Assembly (NCBI RefSeq): GCF_014204515.1
Contig: NZ_JACHLI010000001.1
Coordinates: 62,001-126,000 of the forward strand
Reading direction: 5' to 3'
From: Pseudomonas nitroreducens
Lineage (GTDB): Bacteria > Pseudomonadota > Gammaproteobacteria > Pseudomonadales > Pseudomonadaceae
DNA: 64,000 bases
Shown here: positions 51,302 through 59,933 of the stretch, in pieces
Layout: each line of letters begins with the position of its first letter
How positions within the stretch are numbered: the stretch's first letter is position 1
Made by a program: the position numbers and the translations under genes
Notes under the pieces: model-generated
Databases searched by the model: none
What the model was told of the DNA's origin: nothing
The model's input: only the letters and a program-made list of their open reading frames with translations

Positions 51302-51865
51302 ATGTTGCTCAATTCATACGTAGATCCGGTGTTCGGCGTCAAAACCCTAGTTAGCCTTGGTAGGGCCTCGATCATCGTCAACGTCGACGGCCTGTCTGAA
51401 GCCACATTCCTTCTGAATGATGCTCGCGCCCGGATTGATCGCTGCAAGTGCCACCTGACCATGGCCACACTCCTGGATTTTGCCAATGAGTGCACGTGGC
51501 GTCTCCCCCAAGGGCTTGAAACAATTTCCGAGAAAATGACGATTTCGCTGGCTGGGGCAGGTTTTCCAGCGCTCGGTCAGCTGATTAAGCCGCTAATTGC
51601 GGAGCACAAGCCAACGGTGGATACCCTCTCGACCCTGTGGCGTAAAGTGATCGAACCAAGGCTTCACCAGCGGGCTGGAGCGGCTGGTTATACCTCCTCA
51701 AGGAAACAGACCCTAGCGGTCGAAGAAGCGATCCGAGAAGCTCACCCCTTGCGTCACTCCACCCTACTCCACCCCCGCGCAATTCACTTCATTGATCAAG
51801 CTTGGCCAAACATCTACTACCGCCTCAAGGATCAGGTATCCGAATACCACCGGGCGATTTCATGA
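51302..51865 (+). CDS. hypothetical protein upstream of the prepilin peptidase
   Basis: A 187-residue soluble protein with AGGTG before the ATG. It begins MLLNSYVDPVFGVKTLVSLGRA and is helical toward the C-terminus. Its stop overlaps the start of the prepilin peptidase (ATGA at 51862), so the two are coupled and it may belong to the pilus system. No motif recognised. Confidence 0.65.
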   Translation: MLLNSYVDPVFGVKTLVSLGRASIIVNVDGLSEATFLLNDARARIDRCKCHLTMATLLDFANECTWRLPQGLETISEKMTISLAGAGFPALGQLIKPLIAEHKPTVDTLSTLWRKVIEPRLHQRAGAAGYTSSRKQTLAVEEAIREAHPLRHSTLLHPRAIHFIDQAWPNIYYRLKDQVSEYHRAIS

Positions 51866-52749
51866 CCCTGCTTGACGCTCGACTCTACGCAGACCTCCCT
51901 TGGCCATACACCGGCCTCTTCTTGATGATCGGCGCCGCGCTCGGCAGCTTCTTCAACGTCCTGGCCCTCAGATGGCCGCGTTGGCAGGTACACTGCAATG
52001 ACACGGAAGCGTCATTTTGGCTGAAATTGCGAGGCCTCCGCGCTCCTGAGATTGAACAGCCTTCCGACACGCGCAAGCTCATGGGTGGTCGCTCGCATTG
52101 CCCCACTTGCTCCAAGCCTATTCCTCTCTTTCTGAACATCCCGATCCTGAGTTGGTTAATGCTTCGCGGCCGCTCTGCCTGCTGCAAGACACCGATCCAT
52201 ATCCGCTACCTCGGATTTGAGCTGCTCGGTTTCGGCATCTTCCTGGGCATCTCGCTGACTTGCGGGCCGACTGCCTATGGCTTGGTGATAGGCACTCTGC
52301 TGATGGTGCTCGCCCTTATCGCTGTGATCGACCTGACTGACTCGTTCATCCCTGACCAACTACTCTTCGTAGCCCTGTTGATCAGCTATGGGCTTACCTT
52401 CTCATCGACGCATTGGATGACCCTGGAGCAAACCTTCCTGTGGCATGTCGGCGCAACCCTGGTCTTGCTGGCCCTTGGAGGCCTGCTCCGTGCGTTTTTC
52501 AACGTAGATGGCATCGGTGGGGCCGACGTCCATCTGATCGGCCTTTGCGGAGCTCTCCTGGGCGGAATGCCAATGCTATACGCCCTGGTGATCTGCGGCC
52601 TACTGGCCAAACCCTGCCTGAGCCTTCGCAATCGACTCTTCCCCGTCGGGGCCTATGCTCAAGTTATCGGTGAGCGCGGTGTACCGCTCGGGCCGATCCT
52701 CTGCTCCGGGATGATCGGAATCGTTTTCACCCAGCTGGCCTTGGCCTAA
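51862..52749 (+). CDS. type IV prepilin peptidase
   Basis: A 295-residue polytopic protein. The N-terminus FLMIGAALGSFFNVLALRWPRW is the conserved first membrane segment of PilD-type enzymes, followed by the cytoplasmic zinc loop with CPTC and CCKTPI pairs. The catalytic aspartates lie in VIDLTDSFIPD and in GIGGADVHLIG. These enzymes cut, and often methylate, type IV prepilins at the inner membrane. Presence here implies a plasmid type IV pilus outside the window, as in IncI plasmids. ATG 51862 follows a GGGCGA and overlaps the upstream stop; an earlier in-frame start at 51802 lies inside that gene. Confidence 0.92.
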   Translation: MTLLDARLYADLPWPYTGLFLMIGAALGSFFNVLALRWPRWQVHCNDTEASFWLKLRGLRAPEIEQPSDTRKLMGGRSHCPTCSKPIPLFLNIPILSWLMLRGRSACCKTPIHIRYLGFELLGFGIFLGISLTCGPTAYGLVIGTLLMVLALIAVIDLTDSFIPDQLLFVALLISYGLTFSSTHWMTLEQTFLWHVGATLVLLALGGLLRAFFNVDGIGGADVHLIGLCGALLGGMPMLYALVICGLLAKPCLSLRNRLFPVGAYAQVIGERGVPLGPILCSGMIGIVFTQLALA

Positions 52750-52759
52750 CGGTTCACCG

Positions 52760-52784
52760 CACCAGGTTATTGTTTGACCTGGTG
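52760..52784 (+). terminator. weak terminator or attenuator hairpin
   Basis: CACCAGGT and ACCTGGTG pair across a 9-base loop directly after the prepilin peptidase. No T run follows. Confidence 0.4.
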
Positions 52785-52865
52785 CTCATTGCAATACTGG
52801 TAAAAGGCGCGTGCAGCTTTGCCTGCACCATTGCACAGGAGGCGGCCGGATCAGCCGCGAATGCC

Positions 52866-53210
52866 ATGAAGAAACTTCTACTGACCGTCATTCTCGCCTG
52901 TCTGCCGGCGTTCGCATTGGCAGACCAATCTTGTCTTAAACTGGATGGCACGGGCATTGATCCGAACGGCGGTGGCGCCAAGCAGATCGAGCAGACCTAC
53001 AAGGAAAAGCAAGATCCTGTCTCTGATCTCATGGGCTGCGCCGCTGAGGTAACTCAGGGTGGCATGGGCGCATCGGAGGTCAAAGGCACCTGCGGCTGTA
53101 AGCAAGCAGTGCAGAAGCTCTGTAAGTACAACACCAAAAAACAAAAGGTGAAGGCTTCCGGCGGTGCCGACAAGGCCTGGTGCGCGGTCTTCGCACCCTG
53201 GGCCCTGTAG
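52866..53210 (+). CDS. small exported Cys-containing protein
   Basis: About 114 residues beginning MKKLLLTVILACLPAFALADQSC, a classic signal peptide cut after ALA. The mature protein has seven Cys (C-x-x..C-A-A, GTCGCKQAVQKLCKY, AWCAVF) and is basic at its end, so it is probably a disulphide-bonded periplasmic or secreted protein. ATG 52866 is chosen for the signal peptide; the frame is open upstream. The ribosome site is weak. It follows the prepilin peptidase after a small hairpin (52760-52784) and is ended by a strong terminator. Confidence 0.7.
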   Translation: MKKLLLTVILACLPAFALADQSCLKLDGTGIDPNGGGAKQIEQTYKEKQDPVSDLMGCAAEVTQGGMGASEVKGTCGCKQAVQKLCKYNTKKQKVKASGGADKAWCAVFAPWAL

Positions 53211-53230
53211 CTGCTCCTACGCTTCGAAAG

Positions 53231-53254
53231 AAGGCCGGCTTTGCCGGCTTTTTT
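53231..53254 (+). terminator. rho-independent terminator
   Basis: GCCGGC-TTT-GCCGGC followed by TTTTTTG, just after the exported protein gene. Confidence 0.8.
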
Positions 53255-53343
53255 GTTGCCGCAGCTACCAAGCACCTGGTATCCATCCGCATACTCGTTT
53301 AAAAGGGGCTACTGGCCCGGATGAATAGCAGGGAACCGACTCC

Positions 53344-54465
53344 ATGGCTGCCAAAGAAAACGAGACTGTCGACTACAAAGCTCTAGCCGAGCGCGTCCGG
53401 AATCTCCACGAGGAGTTTCCAGCCATGTTCACTGCTATGAGCGAGGTAACGATTGCCCGCCGCAAGGAGGTGCTCCAAGACATTGCAGATGCACTTGATG
53501 CAGGCGAGTTCCCGAACGCCAAATTTGCAGACTTCAAGTACACGATGGCTGAGGTGCTGAGGCAATATTGGGCTTCCGGCCCATCAGACCCCAACTACAA
53601 CAACAGGCCTGAGGCGCTCTACATGGCCAGGGCTGGCTGGAGCACGAACGGCTACTCTAGCGGGCCTTCTCTTCGGAAGAAGCTTGAGAAATTTGCAAAG
53701 CTCTACCCGGAAGAAGCCAAGCAACCCCATACCGCCCCTTACTACGACATGCTGGCATTCACTGACCTGATGTTCTTGATCGGCACGAGGCTCAAAGAGA
53801 CTGCGGTCAAGAAGGTGCAGAAGACCGAGGCCGAGCGCGAGGCTGAGGAGGTCTACGTGCAGCCCTACGTAAGCCCTGCCTCCCAGAAAAAGGTTCATGA
53901 CGTCTTGGTGGCTCTGACGGAATCGAAGCGCGAGGAGATGGAAGAGGCTTACGCTTCAGGCTTCAGGAAAAGTCTTCAGAATGCCCTGGAGAAACAATAC
54001 GAGCCGTACTTCAGGGCGAACCACCCCTACTACGCCCACATGATCAGCATGTTCGGGAAGAGTGTTGAGTACCCAGAACGTCGTGGCCGCTACTACTACG
54101 TTGCGCACCCAGACGCTGAGGCCATGATCACGAAGCATGCCCAGCAAGTTTCACAGCGGGTACAGGAAGTCTTCGTTGCAAAGAACCTGAACAAGCTGCG
54201 GGTGCCTATCGACGTGAAGGGCAATCTGAAGTCGGTTGAGCTGCTTGGCAACAACCTCAGAATGGATCGCCTTGAAGGGAAGCTCCGCGTCACTTTTGAG
54301 GACGGCTCCAGGTTCGATGTTCATAACCAACTGGTCTTTGTGACCAATCAGAATGGAACTCATTTCTCACGATTCCCCCTGACTTATCACAACGTTATCG
54401 ATAGCGCCGGGGCCCTCGTTGCTAAGAAACGCTCCGAAGAAGAGATGGGCACACAACCCTTCTAA
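53344..54465 (+). CDS. hypothetical protein
   Basis: A 373-residue soluble protein with AGGGA before the ATG. It is helical and charged (VKKVQKTEAEREAEEVYVQPY), with a beta-rich C-terminal third (LRVPIDVKGNLKSVELLGNNL ... VTFEDGSRFDVHNQLVFVTNQNG) that looks like a small barrel. It ends EEEMGTQPF. No family recognised. It is convergent with the dUTPase gene; a strong terminator separates them. Confidence 0.7.
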   Translation: MAAKENETVDYKALAERVRNLHEEFPAMFTAMSEVTIARRKEVLQDIADALDAGEFPNAKFADFKYTMAEVLRQYWASGPSDPNYNNRPEALYMARAGWSTNGYSSGPSLRKKLEKFAKLYPEEAKQPHTAPYYDMLAFTDLMFLIGTRLKETAVKKVQKTEAEREAEEVYVQPYVSPASQKKVHDVLVALTESKREEMEEAYASGFRKSLQNALEKQYEPYFRANHPYYAHMISMFGKSVEYPERRGRYYYVAHPDAEAMITKHAQQVSQRVQEVFVAKNLNKLRVPIDVKGNLKSVELLGNNLRMDRLEGKLRVTFEDGSRFDVHNQLVFVTNQNGTHFSRFPLTYHNVIDSAGALVAKKRSEEEMGTQPF

Positions 54466-54474
54466 TCCAAAGAG

Positions 54475-54500
54475 AAAAGCCCCGGCGTACCGGGGCTTTT
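54475..54500. terminator. bidirectional rho-independent terminator
   Basis: AAAAGCCCCGG and CCGGGGCTTTT pair perfectly around CGTA. Confidence 0.88.
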
Positions 54501-54512
54501 GCATTGCGGAGC

Positions 54513-55181
54513 TTACGCCTGGACGCCCAGGGCAAACTCCTTGTACAAAACGTCCATTCTGCGATAGAGCTCATCTGCACCCTGATCAGGAGTCCAGGTT
54601 TCCATCTCCTCAGCCAGGAACTCGTTGTCCTCGCGGCCAGACCAGACCTTGATGTACTCGCCGGTCTTGTAACCGTTGTGCTGACGGAAGAGGTTCAGCA
54701 CGCTCTTGGAGATGTAGGTGTTGTACCAAGTCTCGCCCGTCAACTTGAAGTCATCCATCAGCCGGCGCAGCAGGCTGAAGCTGAAGCGGCCGACGTAGCC
54801 CATGGCGCCCATCAGATCGAGGCAGACCTCGGTCTCCAGCTCAGCGACAACATAGTCCTTCTCGTCAAAGCGGATCACAGGCTCAGGTTTGTGCCAGGCG
54901 TCCAACAGGGCCTGCCCTTCCTTCGACGGCTCGTTCACCGCACGAGCGATCTCGCTGATGATGAAGTGAGTCATGTCGATCAGCTCGAGCTGGATCTGAG
55001 GCAGGTTTACTTCCTGCTTCTTCCACCACTTGTAGGCATTGTGGTCATGGCACTCGCCCACCTCCACCGATGACGCGCGCAGGTAATGCATGCGCGTCAC
55101 CCGCCAGTCGGGCTTCATCACGTCGTTGAGCTGACTCTGGTAGCTCAACATGTCCAGGAGCATGTTATCAGTGACTTGCAC
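54513..55181 (-). CDS. dimeric (MazG-like) dUTPase
   Basis: A 222-residue all-helical protein, GTG 55181 with AAGGA six bases upstream. The segments EVGECHDHNAYKWWKKQEVN and LELIDMTHFIISEIARAV match the E-x-x-E...K-W-W-K and E-x-x-D-x-x-H-F pattern of dimeric dUTP/dCTP pyrophosphatases (phage T4 gp56-like), where the Glu and Asp bind Mg. It should lower dUTP and give dUMP for thymidylate synthesis, in line with the plasmid's thymidylate kinase and HD nucleotidase. Confidence 0.75.
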   Translation of the reverse strand: MQVTDNMLLDMLSYQSQLNDVMKPDWRVTRMHYLRASSVEVGECHDHNAYKWWKKQEVNLPQIQLELIDMTHFIISEIARAVNEPSKEGQALLDAWHKPEPVIRFDEKDYVVAELETEVCLDLMGAMGYVGRFSFSLLRRLMDDFKLTGETWYNTYISKSVLNLFRQHNGYKTGEYIKVWSGREDNEFLAEEMETWTPDQGADELYRRMDVLYKEFALGVQA

Positions 55182-55190
55182 AGTCGTTCC

Positions 55191-55577
55191 TTACTTCACG
55201 GAATGGTAGGAGTTGCGGAGCTGTTCCATCTTCTGCGCCAGCTCAGCCGGCGGCGACAGGTGGGGGTAGACAGCAGAGAGCGCCTGGACGGCATCCCAGT
55301 TGGTCAGAAGCAACGCATGCTGCGGCATGTAGCCGTTACGCACGTAGGCCTCGTAAAGTTCTTCGGCGCCTGGGAGCGGAGGAACTGGCGCCCCTGCGTG
55401 AGGGCTTGCAGCCTGCAACTGAGCCTGGCCAGCATCGGCCGACGTAGCTGCTGGGTTTGCCACCGTGATCTCAGGTACAGCCTGGCCCGAAGCTTCCAGA
55501 TGCGATTCGTTGGCTTCGTCGGCAAAAGCGAAGGCGCTGAACAGCGCAAACGCTGCGGGGATAAGCGTTTTGAACAT
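55191..55577 (-). CDS. exported protein, signal peptide plus Ala/Pro-rich linker
   Basis: A 128-residue protein. MFKTLIPAAFALFSAFAFADEAN is a signal peptide cut after AFA. A disordered Ala/Pro/Gln stretch follows (AATSADAGQAQLQAASPHAG), then a short helical domain (LYEAYVRNGYMPQHALLLTNWDAVQALSAVYPHLS). AGGAG lies ten bases before the ATG. A perfect iteron sits inside. It precedes the dUTPase gene by nine bases, so the two share a transcript. Function unknown. Confidence 0.7.
   Translation of the reverse strand: MFKTLIPAAFALFSAFAFADEANESHLEASGQAVPEITVANPAATSADAGQAQLQAASPHAGAPVPPLPGAEELYEAYVRNGYMPQHALLLTNWDAVQALSAVYPHLSPPAELAQKMEQLRNSYHSVK
55463..55479 (+). repeat. dispersed iteron copy inside a gene
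   Basis: CCGTGATCTCAGGTACA, exact match to the origin iteron consensus, inside the exported-protein gene. Confidence 0.65.
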
Positions 55578-55639
55578 GAGTTTGGGCTCTCCTGCGCACC
55601 AGTTTGGCGATTCAGTACCCCAAACCGGCGTGTGAATTA

Positions 55640-55654
55640 ACGATATATTGTCAC
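55640..55654 (-). promoter_or_regulatory. recurrent upstream element, copy 8
   Basis: Read toward the gene at 55577 it is GTGACAATATATCGT, 63 bases before the ATG. It also lies 75 bases before secA on the other strand. Confidence 0.5.
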
Positions 55655-55728
55655 GCAGGAGGGTCGCCTTCCAGACAATTTGTGTGAAAATGAAGCAATG
55701 ATCCCTATTCTGAAGCGCGGAGAACAGC

Positions 55729-58197
55729 GTGAGAATTGTCGATAACTATCTGACAAATAAGAAGATTCAGCAGTATCGCGACGAGGCTGAAGCCATCCTC
55801 GAGTACGCTGAAACCCTAAAGGGGATGGAAGACTGGACGCTCGTCGTCAACTTCACACAGATCAAGACCGCCCGTAACCGGCCGAATATGCTGCTGGCCT
55901 ACGCCATCATCACCGAGGTGATCCAGCGCAAGCTCAAACTCTCTCCTTACGTAGAGCAGATCATGGGTGCCCTGGCGATGGGCGATGGTCATATCGTCGA
56001 GATGGCAACCGGAGAAGGTAAGACCCTTGCAGCGGCGTATCCCCTGGCCTGGCACGCACTCTTCGGACGCAGTCACTGCATTACCGCGAACGATTACTTG
56101 GCCCGGCGCGATTCCGAGTTTCTGCACCCGGTCTATCAGACGCTGCACCTCAACTGCGACTACCTGCAGGAGAACTTTGGCCGCGAGACGCGCCAACTGT
56201 CGTACCGCCGGCAAATCGTATACGGCACTGCAAGCCAGTTCGTCTTCGACTACCTGCGGGACAACACGGCCCTCGACGTCCAGGATCTCATCCAGCAAGG
56301 AAACAACTTCGCCCTGATCGATGAGGCCGACAGCATCCTTATAGACGAAGCCAGGACGCCGTTCCTGCTCTCCGGAGAGGTTGGGGCTGAGGATGACCAG
56401 TATCAGCTTCTGGACGAGCTTGCACGCAGCCTGGAGGCCGTTGACGCGCCAATTGACGTGAAGACCAAGCTCGACACCCTCGTCACCCGGCGTACCTCAG
56501 ATCACGGTGATTGTCTGGTGGACATCCGAGGTCAGGCGGTTAGTCTCACTGAACGAGGCTTCGCCAAGGCGGAAGCGTTCCTGATTGAACGTGGGATCGT
56601 CGCCGCCGGCCGACAGTGGATGCCGGAGGAAGCTCCGGTCTGGGCCGCCCTTTTCGCCGCACTCAAAGCTCACTACGTCTTCCAGAAAGACAGAGACTAC
56701 GTGGTCTCTGAGCTCGGAGAAGTCATCACAGTTGACCCTGAAACTGGTCGTCTCAGTCCTGGTCGCCGCTGGAACCAAGGCATTCACCAGGCCGTGGAGT
56801 GCAAGGAAGGCCTCGAGGTCAAAGGCGAAGCCCGAGAGATTGGGCGTATCGCACTGGCCAGCTACCTGGACGTCTACGATGACGTTGCCGGGATGTCAGG
56901 TACGGCCGTCGCCGTGGCCGATGAGCTCCATACCCTCTACGGTCTCAAAGTGATCCCAATCCCGAGGCACCTCCCCTCCAAGTTGGTACAGCACCCGGAC
57001 AAGCTATTTGCAACCAAAGAGGCCAAGTTCAACGAGATCGCCGACGACGTCGAGGCCATCCACAAGACCACTCAGCCTATCCTAGTTGGCACCGGGTCTA
57101 TTGAAGATTCTGAGGCCCTATCCAAACTGTTCCATCAGCGCGGCCTGCACCATCGCGTGCTGAACGCGAAGCAGAATCTACAGGAGGCGCTAATCATCGC
57201 TGAGGCTGGAAAACCCAAAGCGATCACGATTGCCACCAACATGGCCGGACGCGGGACGGACATCCTGCTAGGCGGCTCTGCCGAACATAGCGATGCTGTG
57301 TCGGAGCAGCTCGTGCTTGAACAAGGCGGTCTGTTTGTCATCGGCGCTGAGCGTATGGATTCGGCCAGGCTGGATCAGCAACTTGCTGGTCGTGCCGGCC
57401 GACAGGGTGATCCTGGTCACGTGCGATTCTACGCATCTCTCGAGGATGCCCTGCTGCGCCAGGCCGGCGCCAAGCACATGGCTCCCCTCTTCCGCTTTGC
57501 AGCTAACCCGGACGCCGGCCTCCAGGGTACGACAATCAGTCGGGCTCTCAAGCGGATTCAGAAGCAGAAGCAGTCCATGACTGCTGACGCGAGACGCGCA
57601 GGACTGGCTCAGGATCGCCTGCTAGACGAGCCGCGCGGCATCTTCCTCACCCAGCGTGATGTGGTTCTGCGCACGGACGCCGGGGACTTGCTGGATGACC
57701 TCGACCAGGTCGCCAGGCTGGCTGCTCATCGCCTGATGTCTGTGTACAGCGATGCCACGGGCTCAGAGGGGCGCTCGGCTGTCCTTGAAAAGATCAAGCA
57801 GTGGCACCTTTCGCCATCCTGGGCTGAGCGTGCCATCCATGATTACGAGAAAACTCTAAGCGTGGATGACTATGCTGTCCTGATCAGGGAGTTCGAGCAG
57901 TGGCTTTCTTTTGAGCTCACGGCGCGCTCCCGGAGCCTTCTGGAGCAGGAGCCGAAGGCACTGAAGCAGTCCATGCTCCTTGGCATCGATACCATGTGGC
58001 AAAGCATCGTCGAAGAGTCTGACAGAGTAAGGCAGGGCGTTTCGCTGCAGGCCTACGTCGGCGTGAAACCTCACCTGGCTCTGAAGCAGTCTATCTACCA
58101 GATCTTCCACGAGGCCCTGGCGGATGTACCGGTCGCCCAGCTTGACTACTTCTTCGAAGCTATCGAGCAACACGCGTTGTCCCTGGAGGCAGCTTGA
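55729..58197 (+). CDS. secA: SecA-like preprotein translocase ATPase
   Basis: An 822-residue protein; chromosomal SecA is about 900. Walker A ATGEGKT lies at 93-99, the DEAD-type motif is LIDEADSILIDEARTPFLLSG, and the GTGSIEDSEAL, TNMAGRGTDILLGG and QLAGRAGRQGDPG motifs complete both motor lobes. The scaffold and wing regions follow. The C-terminal linker and Cys-rich zinc tail of chromosomal SecA are absent: the protein ends EQHALSLEAA. GTG 55729 has GGAG upstream. Like SecA2 proteins it may serve a subset of exported proteins, perhaps those of the plasmid. It contains an iteron at 56491-56507. Confidence 0.93.
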   Translation: MRIVDNYLTNKKIQQYRDEAEAILEYAETLKGMEDWTLVVNFTQIKTARNRPNMLLAYAIITEVIQRKLKLSPYVEQIMGALAMGDGHIVEMATGEGKTLAAAYPLAWHALFGRSHCITANDYLARRDSEFLHPVYQTLHLNCDYLQENFGRETRQLSYRRQIVYGTASQFVFDYLRDNTALDVQDLIQQGNNFALIDEADSILIDEARTPFLLSGEVGAEDDQYQLLDELARSLEAVDAPIDVKTKLDTLVTRRTSDHGDCLVDIRGQAVSLTERGFAKAEAFLIERGIVAAGRQWMPEEAPVWAALFAALKAHYVFQKDRDYVVSELGEVITVDPETGRLSPGRRWNQGIHQAVECKEGLEVKGEAREIGRIALASYLDVYDDVAGMSGTAVAVADELHTLYGLKVIPIPRHLPSKLVQHPDKLFATKEAKFNEIADDVEAIHKTTQPILVGTGSIEDSEALSKLFHQRGLHHRVLNAKQNLQEALIIAEAGKPKAITIATNMAGRGTDILLGGSAEHSDAVSEQLVLEQGGLFVIGAERMDSARLDQQLAGRAGRQGDPGHVRFYASLEDALLRQAGAKHMAPLFRFAANPDAGLQGTTISRALKRIQKQKQSMTADARRAGLAQDRLLDEPRGIFLTQRDVVLRTDAGDLLDDLDQVARLAAHRLMSVYSDATGSEGRSAVLEKIKQWHLSPSWAERAIHDYEKTLSVDDYAVLIREFEQWLSFELTARSRSLLEQEPKALKQSMLLGIDTMWQSIVEESDRVRQGVSLQAYVGVKPHLALKQSIYQIFHEALADVPVAQLDYFFEAIEQHALSLEAA
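56491..56507 (-). repeat. dispersed iteron copy inside secA
   Basis: CGTACCTCAGATCACGG, one change from the reverse complement of the consensus. Confidence 0.6.
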
Positions 58198-58253
58198 TTA
58201 CAGGCTTATGGCTCTGGATCAGGATCTTCTGACCCCTCGCCCCCAGAAATGAA

Positions 58254-58280
58254 AAAAGGCCCGCCATTGGCGGGCCTTTT
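58254..58280. terminator. bidirectional rho-independent terminator
   Basis: AAAAGGCCCGCC and GGCGGGCCTTTT pair around ATT. It separates the convergent secA and ftsZ genes. Confidence 0.9.
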
Positions 58281-58296
58281 CGCGACTCAGAAGTTC

Positions 58297-59775
58297 CTAG
58301 TCACGAATTCCTTCACCCTGTTGGCGGCGAAGGAAAGCCGGGATATCCAGGTAGTCGAGGTCGTCATGCTGGTTTTGCTGCTGCGGCTGCTGGGTTCTCT
58401 CAGCGGGAAGCAACCTCCGATTGTCGAGTTCAACCGGGCGGCTGGCAGCCATGCGAGTACCTTCTTGCTCAGCGTACTCGAACTCTTCGCGGGACTGACG
58501 AGTGTTGCGCGGCTCGTACTGGCGCTCCTGGAACTCGCGCTGATGCAGGTCGCGGGTACCACCTACCGGACGCTGCACGCCTTGCTCAGACTGGAAGCCG
58601 TGGCGCAGGATGCGATGATCTTGAGCCGCCGGACGAGCTGCAGATACACCCAGGTCGTCATGTTCACGACGATTGTCGAACTGACGCTCTTGAGTCATAG
58701 CAGGGCGCAGTTCAGCAACTTGAGGACGCTGAACCGGATTACGGCTAACTACCGGCTCCTGCTTCGGCTCTGCGGCGCGAAGAGGCTGAGCGGCCTGCTT
58801 CATTTCCGCCTGGTACTGGGAATCGCCCAGACCGGTGATGACTACAGTCACAGTCATCTCTTCACCCAGGTCAGGATCGATGACAGTACCGAACTTCATA
58901 CGAGCGTCAGGCGATGCGAATTCTTCGATGATTGCACCGACGGCCGCGTACTCGTCCAGCGTCAGATCCTGGTTGGAGGAGATATTGACGAGGATGCCTT
59001 TGGCACCCTGGAGATTGGTGTCACGCAGCAGCGGGTGGAACAGGGCGGCTTCAGTGGCTTTTTGTGCACGATCAGCACCGCTAGCACGGCCTTCACCCAT
59101 AACAGCTTGGCCGGCCTTTTCCATCACAGCCTTCACGTCGGCGAAGTCGACGTTGATCATGCCAGGGCGCTTGATGATGTCGGAGATGCCGCGAACCGAG
59201 CTGCACAGAACGTCATTGGAGTGAGCGAACGCCTCCAGCAACGAGCACTTCCCGGCCATCTCTTGGATCAGCTTCTCATTCTTCACCACGATCAAGGTGT
59301 CGACGTATTTTTCGAGCTCTTTCAGGCCTTCCAGTGCGTAGGCCATGCGCTTACGACCTTCGAACATGAACGGCAGGGTCACCACGCCTACGGTGAGGAT
59401 GCCCTTCTCTTTAGCGATTTGCGCGATTACCGGGGACGCGCCAGTACCGGTGCCGCCACCCAGGCCAGTTGCGATGAAGAGCATGTCAGCGCCATGCATG
59501 GCATCTGCAAGCTGGCTGCGGTCTTCCAGGGCCGCTTCCTGGCCCCTGGCCGGATCGGCGCCAGCGCCCAGACCTGAGGTGGTGTTAGCGCCGAGCTGGA
59601 GGACGCTCTTGGCCTTGGTGTTCTTCAGTGCCTGAGAATCGGTGTTGGCGACGATGAACTCGACACCCTCGATGTTGTTCTCGCACATGTGATCCACGGC
59701 GTTACCGCCGCCCCCACCCACGCCAATCACCTTGATGATTGCGCCGCCATCGCCGCGATTACTCGTTTCGAACAT
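58297..59775 (-). CDS. ftsZ: FtsZ-like tubulin with long Gln/Arg linker
   Basis: About 492 residues from ATG 59775 (GGAG six bases upstream); chromosomal FtsZ of Pseudomonas is about 394. The GTPase domain is complete: VGGGGGNAV, the tubulin signature GGGTGTG (106-112) and the T7 loop NVDFADVKAVM, so it should hydrolyse GTP and polymerise. After residue about 315 the linker is enlarged to some 150 residues rich in Gln, Arg and Glu. The C-terminal peptide YLDIPAFLRRQ, which contacts FtsA and ZipA in the host divisome, is kept. It could join, compete with or reposition the host Z ring, or help segregate the plasmid. It is not the TubZ type of Bacillus plasmids, since it is clearly a bacterial FtsZ. 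Confidence 0.95.
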   Translation of the reverse strand: MFETSNRGDGGAIIKVIGVGGGGGNAVDHMCENNIEGVEFIVANTDSQALKNTKAKSVLQLGANTTSGLGAGADPARGQEAALEDRSQLADAMHGADMLFIATGLGGGTGTGASPVIAQIAKEKGILTVGVVTLPFMFEGRKRMAYALEGLKELEKYVDTLIVVKNEKLIQEMAGKCSLLEAFAHSNDVLCSSVRGISDIIKRPGMINVDFADVKAVMEKAGQAVMGEGRASGADRAQKATEAALFHPLLRDTNLQGAKGILVNISSNQDLTLDEYAAVGAIIEEFASPDARMKFGTVIDPDLGEEMTVTVVITGLGDSQYQAEMKQAAQPLRAAEPKQEPVVSRNPVQRPQVAELRPAMTQERQFDNRREHDDLGVSAARPAAQDHRILRHGFQSEQGVQRPVGGTRDLHQREFQERQYEPRNTRQSREEFEYAEQEGTRMAASRPVELDNRRLLPAERTQQPQQQNQHDDLDYLDIPAFLRRQQGEGIRD

Positions 59776-59918
59776 GTGCATCTCCGTAATTTACAATTTC
59801 GCAGTAAGCGCCGGGCGGCGCTTGGGTAAGGTTGCCGAGGTGGTATGGCAAGGTGTCGCAATACTGCCAATATTCAGCTGCTCTAGCAATACGCTTGGCC
59901 GCTAAAAATGCGCCTTTT

Positions 59919-59933
59919 CTAATAAATTGTCAG
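59919..59933 (-). promoter_or_regulatory. recurrent upstream element, copy 9
   Basis: Read toward ftsZ it is CTGACAATTTATTAG, 144 bases before the ATG. The exported-protein gene ends just beside it at 59930. Confidence 0.5.

Noticed and set aside
58249..59577. 442-codon plus-strand frame opposite ftsZ
   Set aside because: The opposite strand encodes FtsZ with all motifs. The frame begins inside the terminator and has no ribosome site.
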